From Myxococcales bacterium (GTDB lineage Bacteria > Myxococcota_A > Polyangia > Polyangiales > Houyiibacteriaceae), in NCBI GenBank assembly GCA_009992505.1, contig JAACVI010000074.1:1-33062 (forward strand): DNA of 33,062 nucleotides, in the 5' to 3' direction. Below are positions 20,505-32,535 of this stretch, in pieces. Within the stretch, counting starts at the first letter, position 1. Every line of letters starts with the position of its first letter. The notes below the pieces were generated by a model, which saw nothing but the letters and a program-made list of their open reading frames with translations, was not told the origin of the DNA and made no database searches. Both the position numbers and the translations under genes were made by a program.

Positions 20505-22850
20505 CTACGGCGCGGGCGTCGGCGACGCTTCGGGTGGCGGCACGATCAGCGCGTCGACCAGCTGGGAGAGTTCGATGCGCGTGGTCGCGCGCTGGGCCGA
20601 GAGCTCCGCGAGCTGGGCGCCCAACGCTTCGATGCGCGAGGCGGCTTGCTCCAGGCTCTCGCGCAGCTGAGTGCGCAGCGGCGCGCGGCGCTGGCCGGCG
20701 GCGTCGAGGGCGCTGACGTTGGCGCGCAGCTCGGCGGTGTGGCTGGCGACGTCGTTGGTCTCACGACGCAACGCCTCCATCTGGGTGTCGAGCGCCCTCA
20801 TCCGGTCGCGTAGCTCCACGGCGTGACGCAGGCTCGTGGCCTGAGCGTCCGTGAGCGAGGAGCCGTCGAAGTAGGGACCGAGGACGGCCCGCAGATCCGA
20901 GAGCAGCGAGACGTGGTGCTGAACCAAGCGGGTCTCCACGAGGGGAAGCACGCTGGCCTCGCCGGACTCGAGGGGCATGGGCGCGAGCACGGCGTCGGGC
21001 TGCTCCTGGGTGCCGGGCGGCAGCTCAGCCAGGGCGTATCCAAAGCTGCGCGAGTGACGGATGAAGAGGCGCCGCGGCGCGTCCGGCGCCGACTCCACGC
21101 GATACCGGGTGGTGAAGAGCTCGCGATCCTCGAGCGTGACCTCGCCGCGCACGACGGACACGACGCGCACGGGCTGCTCGCGCCGCTGAACCTCGGAGCT
21201 GACCCGGGTCGAGGCATCCACCGCATAAGGGATGAAGGCCGTCTCGTTGGGCGCGAGTCCGTCGAGCAAGCCCTCGCCCACGTAGCGGCCGTGGGCGAAG
21301 AGCGCGACCGGCCCGGGCACCAGCGTCGCCTGCGTACCGTTCTGGAAGCGGACGGCGCGGAAGGGATGCACGTCGCTGCCGCGCGCGTTGCCATCGGGCC
21401 GGAAGAGATAGATCTCCTCGCCCAGGACGCGTTGGTCGATGAGCGAGACGACGGCCGTGGAGTGGGCGGGCACGTAGACGCCTCCCGCGATCTCGTAGGT
21501 CGTGCCTCCCTGGGCCTGCTCCGTGCCGACCGACGTCTGTTCCACACCCTCGACACTGCGCGCGCTTATCTGCGGCGTCTCGGACGCCGGGCCGTCCTCG
21601 ACGGAGTCGTCGCCTGCGTCCTCGATGTCGAACTCCACGCGTCGATTTCGCTCGCGCGCATCGGCCGTGTCGCGCGGATCCACCGGTCGCGTGGCGCCGA
21701 AGCTCTCGACCGTGAGGCGCTCGCCATCGACGCCCGCGCTCACCAGGGCCGCGCGCACGGCGGCCGCGCGCTCGACGCCCAGAGCCCAGGCGTTCGGCTC
21801 GTCGCTCGCGGCGTGGCCATGGACCGACACGCGGCGAATCTGCGGGTTGCCGTTCAAGGTCGCGGCGATGGCCTCCACGATGGGACGCGAGCGCTCGGGC
21901 ACCTCGGCGGAGAGGCTCGGAAAGTAGACCTTGTCCAGGATCATGATGGCCGACTCCTGGATCACGACCTGCCCGCGATCGGGGCAGCCATCCGAGTCCT
22001 CGAAGCCATTGTAGGTCTCGGGGTCGTTGGGACATTGATCGTCGACGTCGAGGATGCGGTCGCGGTCGTTGTCGGGATCGGGGCAGCCGTCCGAGTCCTC
22101 GAAGCCGTCCATGTCCTCGTCCTCGCTGGGGCAGAGGTCGTCGGCGTCGGGCACGCCGTCGTGATCCCGACCGTCGCGCGCGGCGTCGCTGCGCACCAAG
22201 CCCGTGGCGACGGGCTGAACCATGTGGCCGCTGGCGTCGGGGCGCGGCATGAAGCGCGGCGTCCTCAGATCGGTCGCGAAGGAGAAGGGCGCGTGCGTCG
22301 CCAGGCTCAGGCGCACGTCGCGCCAATCCTCCGCGGACGCGTTGTGCACCAAGGCCCAGCCCTGGAGCAGAGCCTGACCCGCGTCATCGGAGCTGCGCTC
22401 GGCCCCGGGCGCATCGTCGAGCACGACGCGATAGCTGACGTGCCAGACGGGCACGGGCACGGCGTAGGCGACCAGCAGGTGATCCGTCTGCCCCCCCGCG
22501 AGGCGCACGTTGAGCACCGCGTCCCCAGGGACAGCCGCGTCCTCGCCGGTGTCTGGGCGCTCGTCGGCGACGGACGCGGACATGGTCGCGCCGCCGCCCT
22601 GCCCCACGATCGTCAGCGTCTTCAGCGCGTCGTCCACCTCGTGCTGGGCGAAGCGCAGGCTCAAGGTCTCGCCGCCCGCGTCGCCCACGCGCTCGAAGTA
22701 GCCGATGCCGTTCTGATACAGCACCACGCGGCGAATCGGCAGACCCGCCTGAGCGCAGGCCGAGAGCAAGGACAAGAGGACGAGCAACGCGCCGAATCGA
22801 GCGCGACCAAGGACGCGAGCGCGACGGGCGACCGTGTGGAGCGAATGCAT
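20505..22850 (-). CDS. lipoprotein: DUF4139-like domain split by TSP3 repeats and an OmpA-like domain
   Basis: 781 aa. The ATG at 22850 has AGGAGGG six bases upstream. The lipobox is LSAC (Cys32). The N-terminal part has VVLYQNGIGYFERV, PVWHVSYRVVL and LVHNASAEDWRDVRLSL, like the first half of DUF4139 proteins. Calcium-type TSP3 repeats follow (about 220-290; DHDGVPDADDLCP, GFEDSDGCPD twice), then an OmpA-like domain (about 298-410; VYFPSLSAEV, VSVHGHAASDE, ERAAAVRAAL, ERNRRVEFDI). The DUF4139 pattern then resumes (GVYVPAHSTAVVSL, LVPGPVALFAHGRYVGEG). A coiled coil ends the protein (about 660-770). The acidic residue usual after 'GHT' for peptidoglycan binding appears to be Ala, while the Arg is kept. 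Likely outer-membrane or periplasmic, perhaps touching the cell wall. Confidence 0.92.
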   Translation of the reverse strand: MHSLHTVARRARVLGRARFGALLVLLSLLSACAQAGLPIRRVVLYQNGIGYFERVGDAGGETLSLRFAQHEVDDALKTLTIVGQGGGATMSASVADERPDTGEDAAVPGDAVLNVRLAGGQTDHLLVAYAVPVPVWHVSYRVVLDDAPGAERSSDDAGQALLQGWALVHNASAEDWRDVRLSLATHAPFSFATDLRTPRFMPRPDASGHMVQPVATGLVRSDAARDGRDHDGVPDADDLCPSEDEDMDGFEDSDGCPDPDNDRDRILDVDDQCPNDPETYNGFEDSDGCPDRGQVVIQESAIMILDKVYFPSLSAEVPERSRPIVEAIAATLNGNPQIRRVSVHGHAASDEPNAWALGVERAAAVRAALVSAGVDGERLTVESFGATRPVDPRDTADARERNRRVEFDIEDAGDDSVEDGPASETPQISARSVEGVEQTSVGTEQAQGGTTYEIAGGVYVPAHSTAVVSLIDQRVLGEEIYLFRPDGNARGSDVHPFRAVRFQNGTQATLVPGPVALFAHGRYVGEGLLDGLAPNETAFIPYAVDASTRVSSEVQRREQPVRVVSVVRGEVTLEDRELFTTRYRVESAPDAPRRLFIRHSRSFGYALAELPPGTQEQPDAVLAPMPLESGEASVLPLVETRLVQHHVSLLSDLRAVLGPYFDGSSLTDAQATSLRHAVELRDRMRALDTQMEALRRETNDVASHTAELRANVSALDAAGQRRAPLRTQLRESLEQAASRIEALGAQLAELSAQRATTRIELSQLVDALIVPPPEASPTPAP

Positions 22851-23110
22851 CGAGAACCCTCCTGAGACGACGTGCCGCGAGCGCGGCGCCCCAGACTACA
22901 ACATCCGCGAATGTCTTTGCGTCCTGGACGATCCGGCGGCCGTGAGGCTCGTATCCGCGGCTCCCGCGCCCCTGGCGACAGGTTCTCGCTTGCCGGCAGG
23001 GCGGATCTCCACGACACTCACGGACGGGCGCGGGGGCTTCGTCGGAGGGTGGACACTCTGGACGCGACTCTCGAGGGTGGCGGTCGAGTGGGCGGACGTT
23101 CGGAGGAAGC

Positions 23111-27445
<4,335 letters not shown>

Positions 27446-27456
27446 GCGACTCGAGC

Positions 27457-27488
27457 GCGGCCGCGCGTCAGAACAGACCCGCGGCCGC
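27457..27488. terminator. shared hairpin between convergent genes
   Basis: GCGGCCGCG (27457-27465) and CGCGGCCGC (27480-27488) form a perfect 9-bp stem with a 14-nt loop, starting 11 nt after the + strand stop. The right arm and part of the loop are the last codons and stop of the minus-strand glycosyltransferase. No T-tract; a two-way terminator is the simplest reading. Confidence 0.45.
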
Positions 27489-28541
27489 CATGTCGAGCAG
27501 CTCGTCGAGCTTGGCGAGCAGCGCGGCATTGCCGTCGTGTGTGTAACCGGCGAGCGCCTGCTCGTAGTCGGTGGTGTGAGCGAGGAAGGCGCCCAGGCTG
27601 CCTTCGTCGACCTGATCCGCGTGCGCACCGTAGCCGAGGTGGGCGAGGTAGCGCGCGTTGAAGACCTGCTCGAACTGACCTTGGAGCGGCACGGCCAAGA
27701 GGGGCTTGTGCATCACGACACATTCACCCATCAGGGTGAAGCCGGCGCTGGCGACCACGGCGCGAGCGCTGGCGAGGTCGGCGATGAAGGTCGACTCCGA
27801 GAAGGGTCGATGCACGAGGTTGTCGTCGACCACGTCGGCGTCGATGTCGCGGCGCATGCCGTAGACGCGGCAGGGGATTCCCGCCTGCTTCAGCGTGGCG
27901 ACGAGCGCGTCGTTGTCCTGCGTGGTCTGGTAGACGAGCAGGTGATCGCCGCGGCTCACTTTCGCCGCGAGGATCTCCGGACGCAGGATGGGCGGGAAGA
28001 GGGTCGTGCGCTTCTTGCGGATGGGCGGCTCGAAGAAGGTCGCGACCAGGTAGTGATCGCAGAAGGGCAGCTTGGCCTTCACGAAGGCTTTGACGACCTC
28101 GAAGTCACGTCGATCGTCACCGATCACCTCCTCGGGCACGTCGCAGCGATTCATCACCTGCTGGTTGTCGATGGAGAAGATCGGCAGGTCGTGCGCCTTC
28201 GCGTAGAGGTAGGAGAAGCTCTCGAAGTCGCTGATGACGGCCTCGGGGCGGAAGTCCTCGATCAGGTCGAAGTAGGCGTCAATCTGCTTCGGGAGGTTCT
28301 TCAGACCCTGGCGCACGTTGCTCCAGATGGTCTTGCCGCGGCGTACACGGTTGTCGTCGGTCATGATGTGCAGACCGTGGATCGTGTGCACCTCCGCGAA
28401 GCGCTGCGCGAGGTGCTTGGCCGCGCGGTTCGACGAGAGGATCTCCACCTCGTGTCCTGCCGCGACCAGGTGGTCGAGGATGACCCCCGACCGGATCGCG
28501 TGCCCCATGCCTTCACCCGTGACGCCGTAGAGGATCTTCAT
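27468..28541 (-). CDS. GT-B fold glycosyltransferase, MJ1255/VC2487-like
   Basis: 357 aa from the ATG at 28541. The N terminus MKILYGVTGEGMGHAIRSG has the glycine-rich loop and GHAxR signature of MurG/UGT-like GT-B enzymes. The C-terminal nucleotide-sugar half contains RPFSESTFIADLASARAVVASAGFTLMGECVVMHKPLLAVPLQ, with the typical acidic and Gly-rich sugar-donor loop. The overall pattern fits the MJ1255/VC2487 family (TIGR00661), whose acceptor is generally unknown. Its ATG overlaps the stop of a possible small upstream ORF as ATGA. A frame reaching 28658 has no protein-like extension. It may decorate a lipid or surface polymer, in keeping with the envelope genes around it. Confidence 0.88.
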   Translation of the reverse strand: MKILYGVTGEGMGHAIRSGVILDHLVAAGHEVEILSSNRAAKHLAQRFAEVHTIHGLHIMTDDNRVRRGKTIWSNVRQGLKNLPKQIDAYFDLIEDFRPEAVISDFESFSYLYAKAHDLPIFSIDNQQVMNRCDVPEEVIGDDRRDFEVVKAFVKAKLPFCDHYLVATFFEPPIRKKRTTLFPPILRPEILAAKVSRGDHLLVYQTTQDNDALVATLKQAGIPCRVYGMRRDIDADVVDDNLVHRPFSESTFIADLASARAVVASAGFTLMGECVVMHKPLLAVPLQGQFEQVFNARYLAHLGYGAHADQVDEGSLGAFLAHTTDYEQALAGYTHDGNAALLAKLDELLDMAAAGLF

Positions 28542-28777
28542 TCGTCGCTTGTCGCAAGGAAGGCAGCCCGCGGGCAAGTCGCACCGTGGGCATCCTCGCC
28601 CAAGGCGAGGTCGGTGCGGGACAAGTCGTGCACCCCACGAACCTTCATCGACGTCCACTTCTCCTCGTGGGGGGGCGACGCTCGCGCGACCCCGAGCGCA
28701 ACGAGGACATCTTCGCCCAGGTCGAACTCGATGCGCGAGGGAGGTCTCGCCGGAGACTGGCGTAGACTGGAGCGCAT
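28538..28777 (-). CDS. possible small gene, 79 aa, coupled to the glycosyltransferase
   Basis: A minus-strand frame ends with TGA at 28538-28540, overlapping the glycosyltransferase ATG as ATGA. Its codons have G/C-rich third positions and it reads as ordinary acidic protein (IEFDLGEDVLVALGVARAS, HEEKWTSMKVRGVHDLSRTD, then LGEDAHGATCPRAAFL). The only ATG, 28777, lies in the palindrome GCATGC that also gives the + strand lipoprotein its ATG at 28776, so both genes would start from the same six bases and each would occupy the other's promoter. Alternatively the ORF begins at an internal ATG (36 aa) or is not expressed. Family unknown. Confidence 0.35.
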   Translation of the reverse strand: MRSSLRQSPARPPSRIEFDLGEDVLVALGVARASPPHEEKWTSMKVRGVHDLSRTDLALGEDAHGATCPRAAFLATSDE

Positions 28778-30206
28778 GCTCCGCGTCTCGCTCTTGCTTC
28801 TCCTGCTCGCGCTGAGCGCGTGCGGCACGACGGCGCCCACGCCGCGGAGCGCGCCGGACGTGGAGTCACCACCCATCACGCCCGTGGCGCCCTCGCGCTC
28901 GGAGACCGGCGGCGCCCCGGAGACCATGGGGGCACCGGAGACCACGAACCTCCACGAGCTCTTGGCCTTCGACGCGGTCGACGAGATGCTGCGAGGGCAC
29001 CTGTTGCTCGCGGTCGATCCAGGCTCGCGCATGCTGAGAGCGCGCGACGTCGACAGCGGCGAAGAGCTCTGGCGCGTCGAGCTGGGCGAAGCGTCGGAGG
29101 GAGCGCTGATCGAGGACCTCGGCGACGGCAGGATCCTGGTGCAGGTGCCGGGTCAGGACTTCCACACCATCGACCTCGCGCGCGGAGTGCGCATCGCGCG
29201 CAGATCGAGCCCGCCTCAATGGAACTTCGTCCAGCGCGTCGCGGGCGCCTGCGCTCTGATGAGTGACTGCGCGCTTCAGCCCATCTCCTGCCAGGACGGC
29301 GCGGCGCTCGGCCCCCGGCTCAGAGGCACGACCATCTCCTACACACCGATGGGGCCGGACGAAGACGGATCGCCGACCTGCACTTCACCCCTGGAAGTGC
29401 TCGGGCGCGCGGGCGAGCTCTCGCTCTACGTCGTCCACGTCCGGGAGAGCGAGCACGCAGAGGTCATCGCCATCGATCGTGCCGGAGAGGTGAGCTGGCG
29501 CTCCGCGGACGTGGCCTGCGAGCAATGCGGACCCGTGGCCGTGGGCAGCGCGAGCGACGGCAGCGTGTGCTGGACGACCTCGACGCCCGATCGAGAGCGC
29601 GTCGTCCGCGCCTTTCGCTGCGCCGACGGTCATCCGCTCTTCACGCGCCGGATCACGCTCGCCTCGGGCTATCGCCACCCTCCCCTGTTCACGGGTTGGG
29701 TGACGCGGCCGCCGGGTCTGTTCCTGACAGGCGACACCGAGGCCACGCTGATCGCCCCCGACGGCCGAGCGCGCTGGACGCGTCCGACCGCGCCCGACAC
29801 CCTCGTCTTACCCGCGGGCCTGCGCACGCCGAGCTACCCCCTCGGCCTCGACCGCTACACGAGCGTCGAGCACGTGGACCCGGCGAACGGGCGAACGACA
29901 CGCGAGCAATCCCTGGAGGGAGGCGAGGTGCGCGTCGACGAAGAGGGCGTGGTGGCGATCGTGCCGATGGGCCAGTCCAGCGACCGCGCGGGCGCGCCCG
30001 TCCCCGCTCTGCGCGTCTTCACTTTCCATCGCGCACGAAACGGCAGCGACGTCTCCCTCGACGGTCGGATCGTGCTCGCGCTCCCCGGCGATGCGCACGT
30101 GGTGGGCGAGCGTACGACGGAGACGGGCACACGCCTCGTCGTCGCGGAGGAGCGCCCGGGCCAACCGGACCGAGTCCACGTGCTCCGCGCGAGCCCCACG
30201 CGCTGA
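28776..30206 (+). CDS. lipoprotein with a PQQ-like beta-propeller
   Basis: 476 aa. Signal MLRVSLLLLLLALSAC with lipobox LSAC (Cys16), then a Pro/Thr/Glu-rich tether to about residue 60. The body repeats the pattern of PQQ-type (BamB-like) blades: LLLAVDPGSRMLRARDVDSGEELWRVEL, RILVQVPGQDFHTIDLARG, EVIAIDRAGEVSWRS and ATLIAPDGRARWTRP. A Cys-rich insert (CALMSDCALQPISCQDG) may be disulfide-bonded. There are no PQQ-enzyme catalytic motifs, so a structural or scaffold role on the periplasmic side of the envelope is likelier. ATG 28776 is chosen for the signal peptide; a GGAG lies close upstream. A hairpin follows the stop. Confidence 0.88.
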   Translation: MLRVSLLLLLLALSACGTTAPTPRSAPDVESPPITPVAPSRSETGGAPETMGAPETTNLHELLAFDAVDEMLRGHLLLAVDPGSRMLRARDVDSGEELWRVELGEASEGALIEDLGDGRILVQVPGQDFHTIDLARGVRIARRSSPPQWNFVQRVAGACALMSDCALQPISCQDGAALGPRLRGTTISYTPMGPDEDGSPTCTSPLEVLGRAGELSLYVVHVRESEHAEVIAIDRAGEVSWRSADVACEQCGPVAVGSASDGSVCWTTSTPDRERVVRAFRCADGHPLFTRRITLASGYRHPPLFTGWVTRPPGLFLTGDTEATLIAPDGRARWTRPTAPDTLVLPAGLRTPSYPLGLDRYTSVEHVDPANGRTTREQSLEGGEVRVDEEGVVAIVPMGQSSDRAGAPVPALRVFTFHRARNGSDVSLDGRIVLALPGDAHVVGERTTETGTRLVVAEERPGQPDRVHVLRASPTR

Positions 30207-30212
30207 AGGTTC

Positions 30213-30229
30213 AGGCGCGTTGCGCGCCT
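30213..30229 (+). terminator. hairpin after the propeller lipoprotein gene
   Basis: AGGCGCG-TTG-CGCGCCT, a perfect 7-bp stem with a 3-nt loop, starts seven bases after the stop at 30206. It is followed by pyrimidines (CTCCCTC) but no T-run. Confidence 0.4.
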
Positions 30230-30269
30230 CTCCCTCAGCTCCGGCACGAGGGTTGCACTGAGCCGATGC

Positions 30270-30962
30270 ATGAACCGCTTCGCTTGGCTCCTGTCGGCAC
30301 TCCTTCTCCAGGCCGTAGTGGACCTCTCCTCGGCCCACGCGCAGGTCGCGCAGCAGCTCAGCGCGCCCTCACCCACCATCGTCATCGTCGAGCTACCCCC
30401 CGGCTACGAGGTGCGGCTTCAGCCTCGAGGGATGGTCGACCCCTACAGCGCGGGGCCGCTCCCGAGCGCACCGCTCGCGCCCTCTCGCCTGAGCCTCGAC
30501 CCCGAGCTCACGCCTTCGCAGGCGGGGCCCACGTCCGACATCGACGTCCTGGGCAGCCTGCAGCGCCGGCACAGACTGGCACGGAGAGCGGCCCTGTGGA
30601 TGCCGGCGACCGCGGCCTTGGCGGCGCTCGGGGGCGCGGCCATGGCGATGTCGTGTCGATCGGAGGCGGACGTGTCTGGAGAGGGATGCTCTTTCGCCAC
30701 CGCTATGCTGGGCGGGGGCACGGCGGCGACGCTGCTGACGGGGAGCTTGTTCGTGTTCCGCACCAACCGCGAGTCGCGCGCGATGCGTCGCGCGGGCCTG
30801 CACCTCTCGCGCGTTCACGGCATCCTGGCCGTCCTCTTCTACGTCCTGCCCTACACGCAGGTCATCGGCTTGGCCCTGGCCGCGCGCCAGATGCGCATCA
30901 ATCGTGGTGTCCTCGACCAGCTCGAGGCGGACGGCGCAGGCTTGCAGCCCAAGTACTTCTGA
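30270..30962 (+). CDS. exported/membrane protein of unknown function, 230 aa
   Basis: The N-terminal signal peptide MNRFAWLLSALLLQAVVDLSSAHA has a likely AHA cleavage site. A Pro/Leu-rich periplasmic stretch follows (PPGYEVRLQPRGMVDPYSAGPLP). Three probable membrane helices come next: ALWMPATAALAALGGAAMAM, FATAMLGGGTAATLLTGSLFV and ILAVLFYVLPYTQVIGLALA. A cysteine pair (MSCRSEADVSGEGCSF) sits in the short loop between the first two. No family recognised. It stands 63 nt after the propeller lipoprotein and converges on the next gene. Confidence 0.8.
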   Translation: MNRFAWLLSALLLQAVVDLSSAHAQVAQQLSAPSPTIVIVELPPGYEVRLQPRGMVDPYSAGPLPSAPLAPSRLSLDPELTPSQAGPTSDIDVLGSLQRRHRLARRAALWMPATAALAALGGAAMAMSCRSEADVSGEGCSFATAMLGGGTAATLLTGSLFVFRTNRESRAMRRAGLHLSRVHGILAVLFYVLPYTQVIGLALAARQMRINRGVLDQLEADGAGLQPKYF

Positions 30963-30970
30963 TCGCAGGT

Positions 30971-30989
30971 CACGCCCTGCCGCGGCGTG
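30971..30989. terminator. hairpin between convergent genes
   Basis: CACGCC / GGCGTG, a 6-bp stem with a 7-nt loop, lies in the 40 nt between the stops at 30962 (+) and 31003 (-). It could stop transcription from both sides. Confidence 0.4.
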
Positions 30990-31002
30990 TGGATTCGTGC
31001 GC

Positions 31003-31473
31003 TCAGTTCGCGTCCCAGCCGCAGCTGTTTCGAATGGCCGCGAGCTGCATCGAGAGCTCGCCCCAGTCCTCGTGCAGTCGGCCTCCCGAGTCACGCATGC
31101 GCGAGAGGCGCGTCATGACGCCGCGCACGTTGCCGCTCCAGCCTCGCTCCGCGTCCTGGACGGCCGTGGCCACCTCGCCCATGTCGGCGCCGCCCGGATC
31201 GTCCTCGCCCACCTCGGACGCCTCCATGTCCTCCAGGTCGTGATCCTCGCTGGCCTTGGCGGCGAGCACGGCCAGGCGCGCGACGCGCACGTGTCCGTAG
31301 GCCTTGGCCCGAACGCATCGGGCTTCGTCCCCCAGCCCAGCGACCAGAGGCGTGAGGGTCTGACCGACGAGGTCCAGGTCGCCGCGAAACGCGGGCCAGG
31401 CGGAGTCTCCCGGCCCAATGGGGGGCTCCGAACTCAGGGCGCGTCGCAGCTTGTCGCGCGCCGCCTCATCCAC
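31003..31473 (-). CDS. unknown protein, 156 aa, in frame with the upstream lipoprotein
   Basis: Starts at a GTG (31473) without a visible Shine-Dalgarno. The product is helical and acidic (RDKLRRALSSEP, VRAKAYGHVRVARLAVLAAK, then EDHDLEDMEASEVGEDD) and contains one Trp-Ser-Gly-Asn segment (WSGNVRGVMTRLSRM). There is no signal peptide or known domain. The reading frame is the same as that of the lipoprotein at 31492-32358. Only its TGA (31492-31494) and six sense codons (N-D-L-V-D-P) stand between them, so the two could be one gene broken by a nonsense change, or two coupled genes. Confidence 0.6.
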   Translation of the reverse strand: MDEAARDKLRRALSSEPPIGPGDSAWPAFRGDLDLVGQTLTPLVAGLGDEARCVRAKAYGHVRVARLAVLAAKASEDHDLEDMEASEVGEDDPGGADMGEVATAVQDAERGWSGNVRGVMTRLSRMRDSGGRLHEDWGELSMQLAAIRNSCGWDAN

Positions 31474-31491
31474 TGGATCGACCAGATCGTT

Positions 31492-32358
31492 TCAGGCCTG
31501 GAGCAGATGGTGGCGCGTCCGCAGCGTGTCGTTGATCTCCGCGCGCGTGAGCCCGGGTTCGCCCGTGCTCATGTCGGAGAGGATGATGTCGCGCTCGTAG
31601 CCGGGCCAGGCGCTGACGAAGCGACTCGCCTGTCGACTCAGCGCCCTGGCCAGCGCGGCGGGGTCGGTCGGAGTCACGTCGGCTCGCGGCTCGGACAGCG
31701 CGGCCGCGGCGAAGCGTGGGAAATGCGTGCCCTCGTGAGCACCCGGCACGCGCCCCAGCACGCGCAGCTCCGAGACGCAGGCTTCGCGCCAATCGCTGCG
31801 TGAGCCTGGCAAGAGCTCCACGAGCTCGAGGCGATACACGCCGCCGCCACCCGTGACGGGAAGAGTCTGCAGCTCGCGCGAGGCGGTATCGAGGGGATAG
31901 ACGCCCAGCTCCTGCCCGTCGTGCAGCACGCGCACGCGCGCGACACGGTGGTTCTGGGTGAAGAGACCGCTGCTCCCCGTGCGCGTGAGTCCGGCGGTCA
32001 TCTGCATCGACGTCACCTGCGCGTCCGCGGGCAACCGGATCTCGATCCACGGGCTCTCGAGATCTCCCGTGCGGGAGTTCCACGCCGACTCGACATCCCC
32101 GTCGAAGAGGTGAGCGATTTGATTCGTGTGATCGCGGTACACGCTCGACGTCGCCACCTCGGTGCGGATGGCGTCGAGCAGGTTCACGGGCTCGGCCGGC
32201 ACTGCGACTTGGGGCGCGGGAGCCGGAACCGCCGCGGGCTCCGCATGTTCCACCGCCGGCGCCGGCAACGTGGGGGTCGGCGTCGGCGCCTGACCCTCGT
32301 GCGACCCGCAACCGAGCACGAGGCCGAGCCCGAAAACGAAGAGGCGCGCACGAGTCAG
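31492..32358 (-). CDS. lipoprotein with an NADase-type discoidin-like domain; non-standard start
   Basis: 288 aa if translation starts at the CTG at 32358. From there the frame encodes a complete lipoprotein signal: (M)TRARLFVFGLGLVLGC with lipobox VLGC at residue 17. No ATG, GTG or TTG precedes the signal before an upstream in-frame TGA; the first ordinary start (GTG, 32319) lies three codons before the lipobox cysteine. A Pro/Ala-rich tether follows, then a galactose-binding-like fold: IAHLFDGDVESAWNSRTGD, WIEIRLPADAQVTSMQM, LFTQNHRVARVRVLHDG and ending CVSELRVLG. This pattern fits the NADase-type glycan-binding (F5/8C-like) domains. The last 80 residues are helical and unknown. Confidence 0.75.
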   Translation of the reverse strand: MTRARLFVFGLGLVLGCGSHEGQAPTPTPTLPAPAVEHAEPAAVPAPAPQVAVPAEPVNLLDAIRTEVATSSVYRDHTNQIAHLFDGDVESAWNSRTGDLESPWIEIRLPADAQVTSMQMTAGLTRTGSSGLFTQNHRVARVRVLHDGQELGVYPLDTASRELQTLPVTGGGGVYRLELVELLPGSRSDWREACVSELRVLGRVPGAHEGTHFPRFAAAALSEPRADVTPTDPAALARALSRQASRFVSAWPGYERDIILSDMSTGEPGLTRAEINDTLRTRHHLLQA

Positions 32359-32535
32359 GGGCGAAGGTCGTAGCCCGAGTTCCGTGTGCGTGAGTCCAGA
32401 CGACCTGGCGTCCTGCGATGGCGATCAGCGGATCACGGGGCGCGTCGTCGATGGCGCGCGGTCGGCGACACGCGCGTCCTACGGACCCCGCGACCCGGGC
32501 TTGTACGCGGCTCGGGTGCGTGCTTCGATGAGCAG

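Noticed and set aside
28776-30206. PQQ-dependent dehydrogenase
   Set aside because: Lacks the cofactor-binding residues and tryptophan docking pattern of the enzymes; only the blade pattern is present.
31492-31494. Selenocysteine codon joining the two ORFs
   Set aside because: No SECIS-like stem evident after the TGA and no selenoprotein family match; nonsense split or separate genes are simpler.
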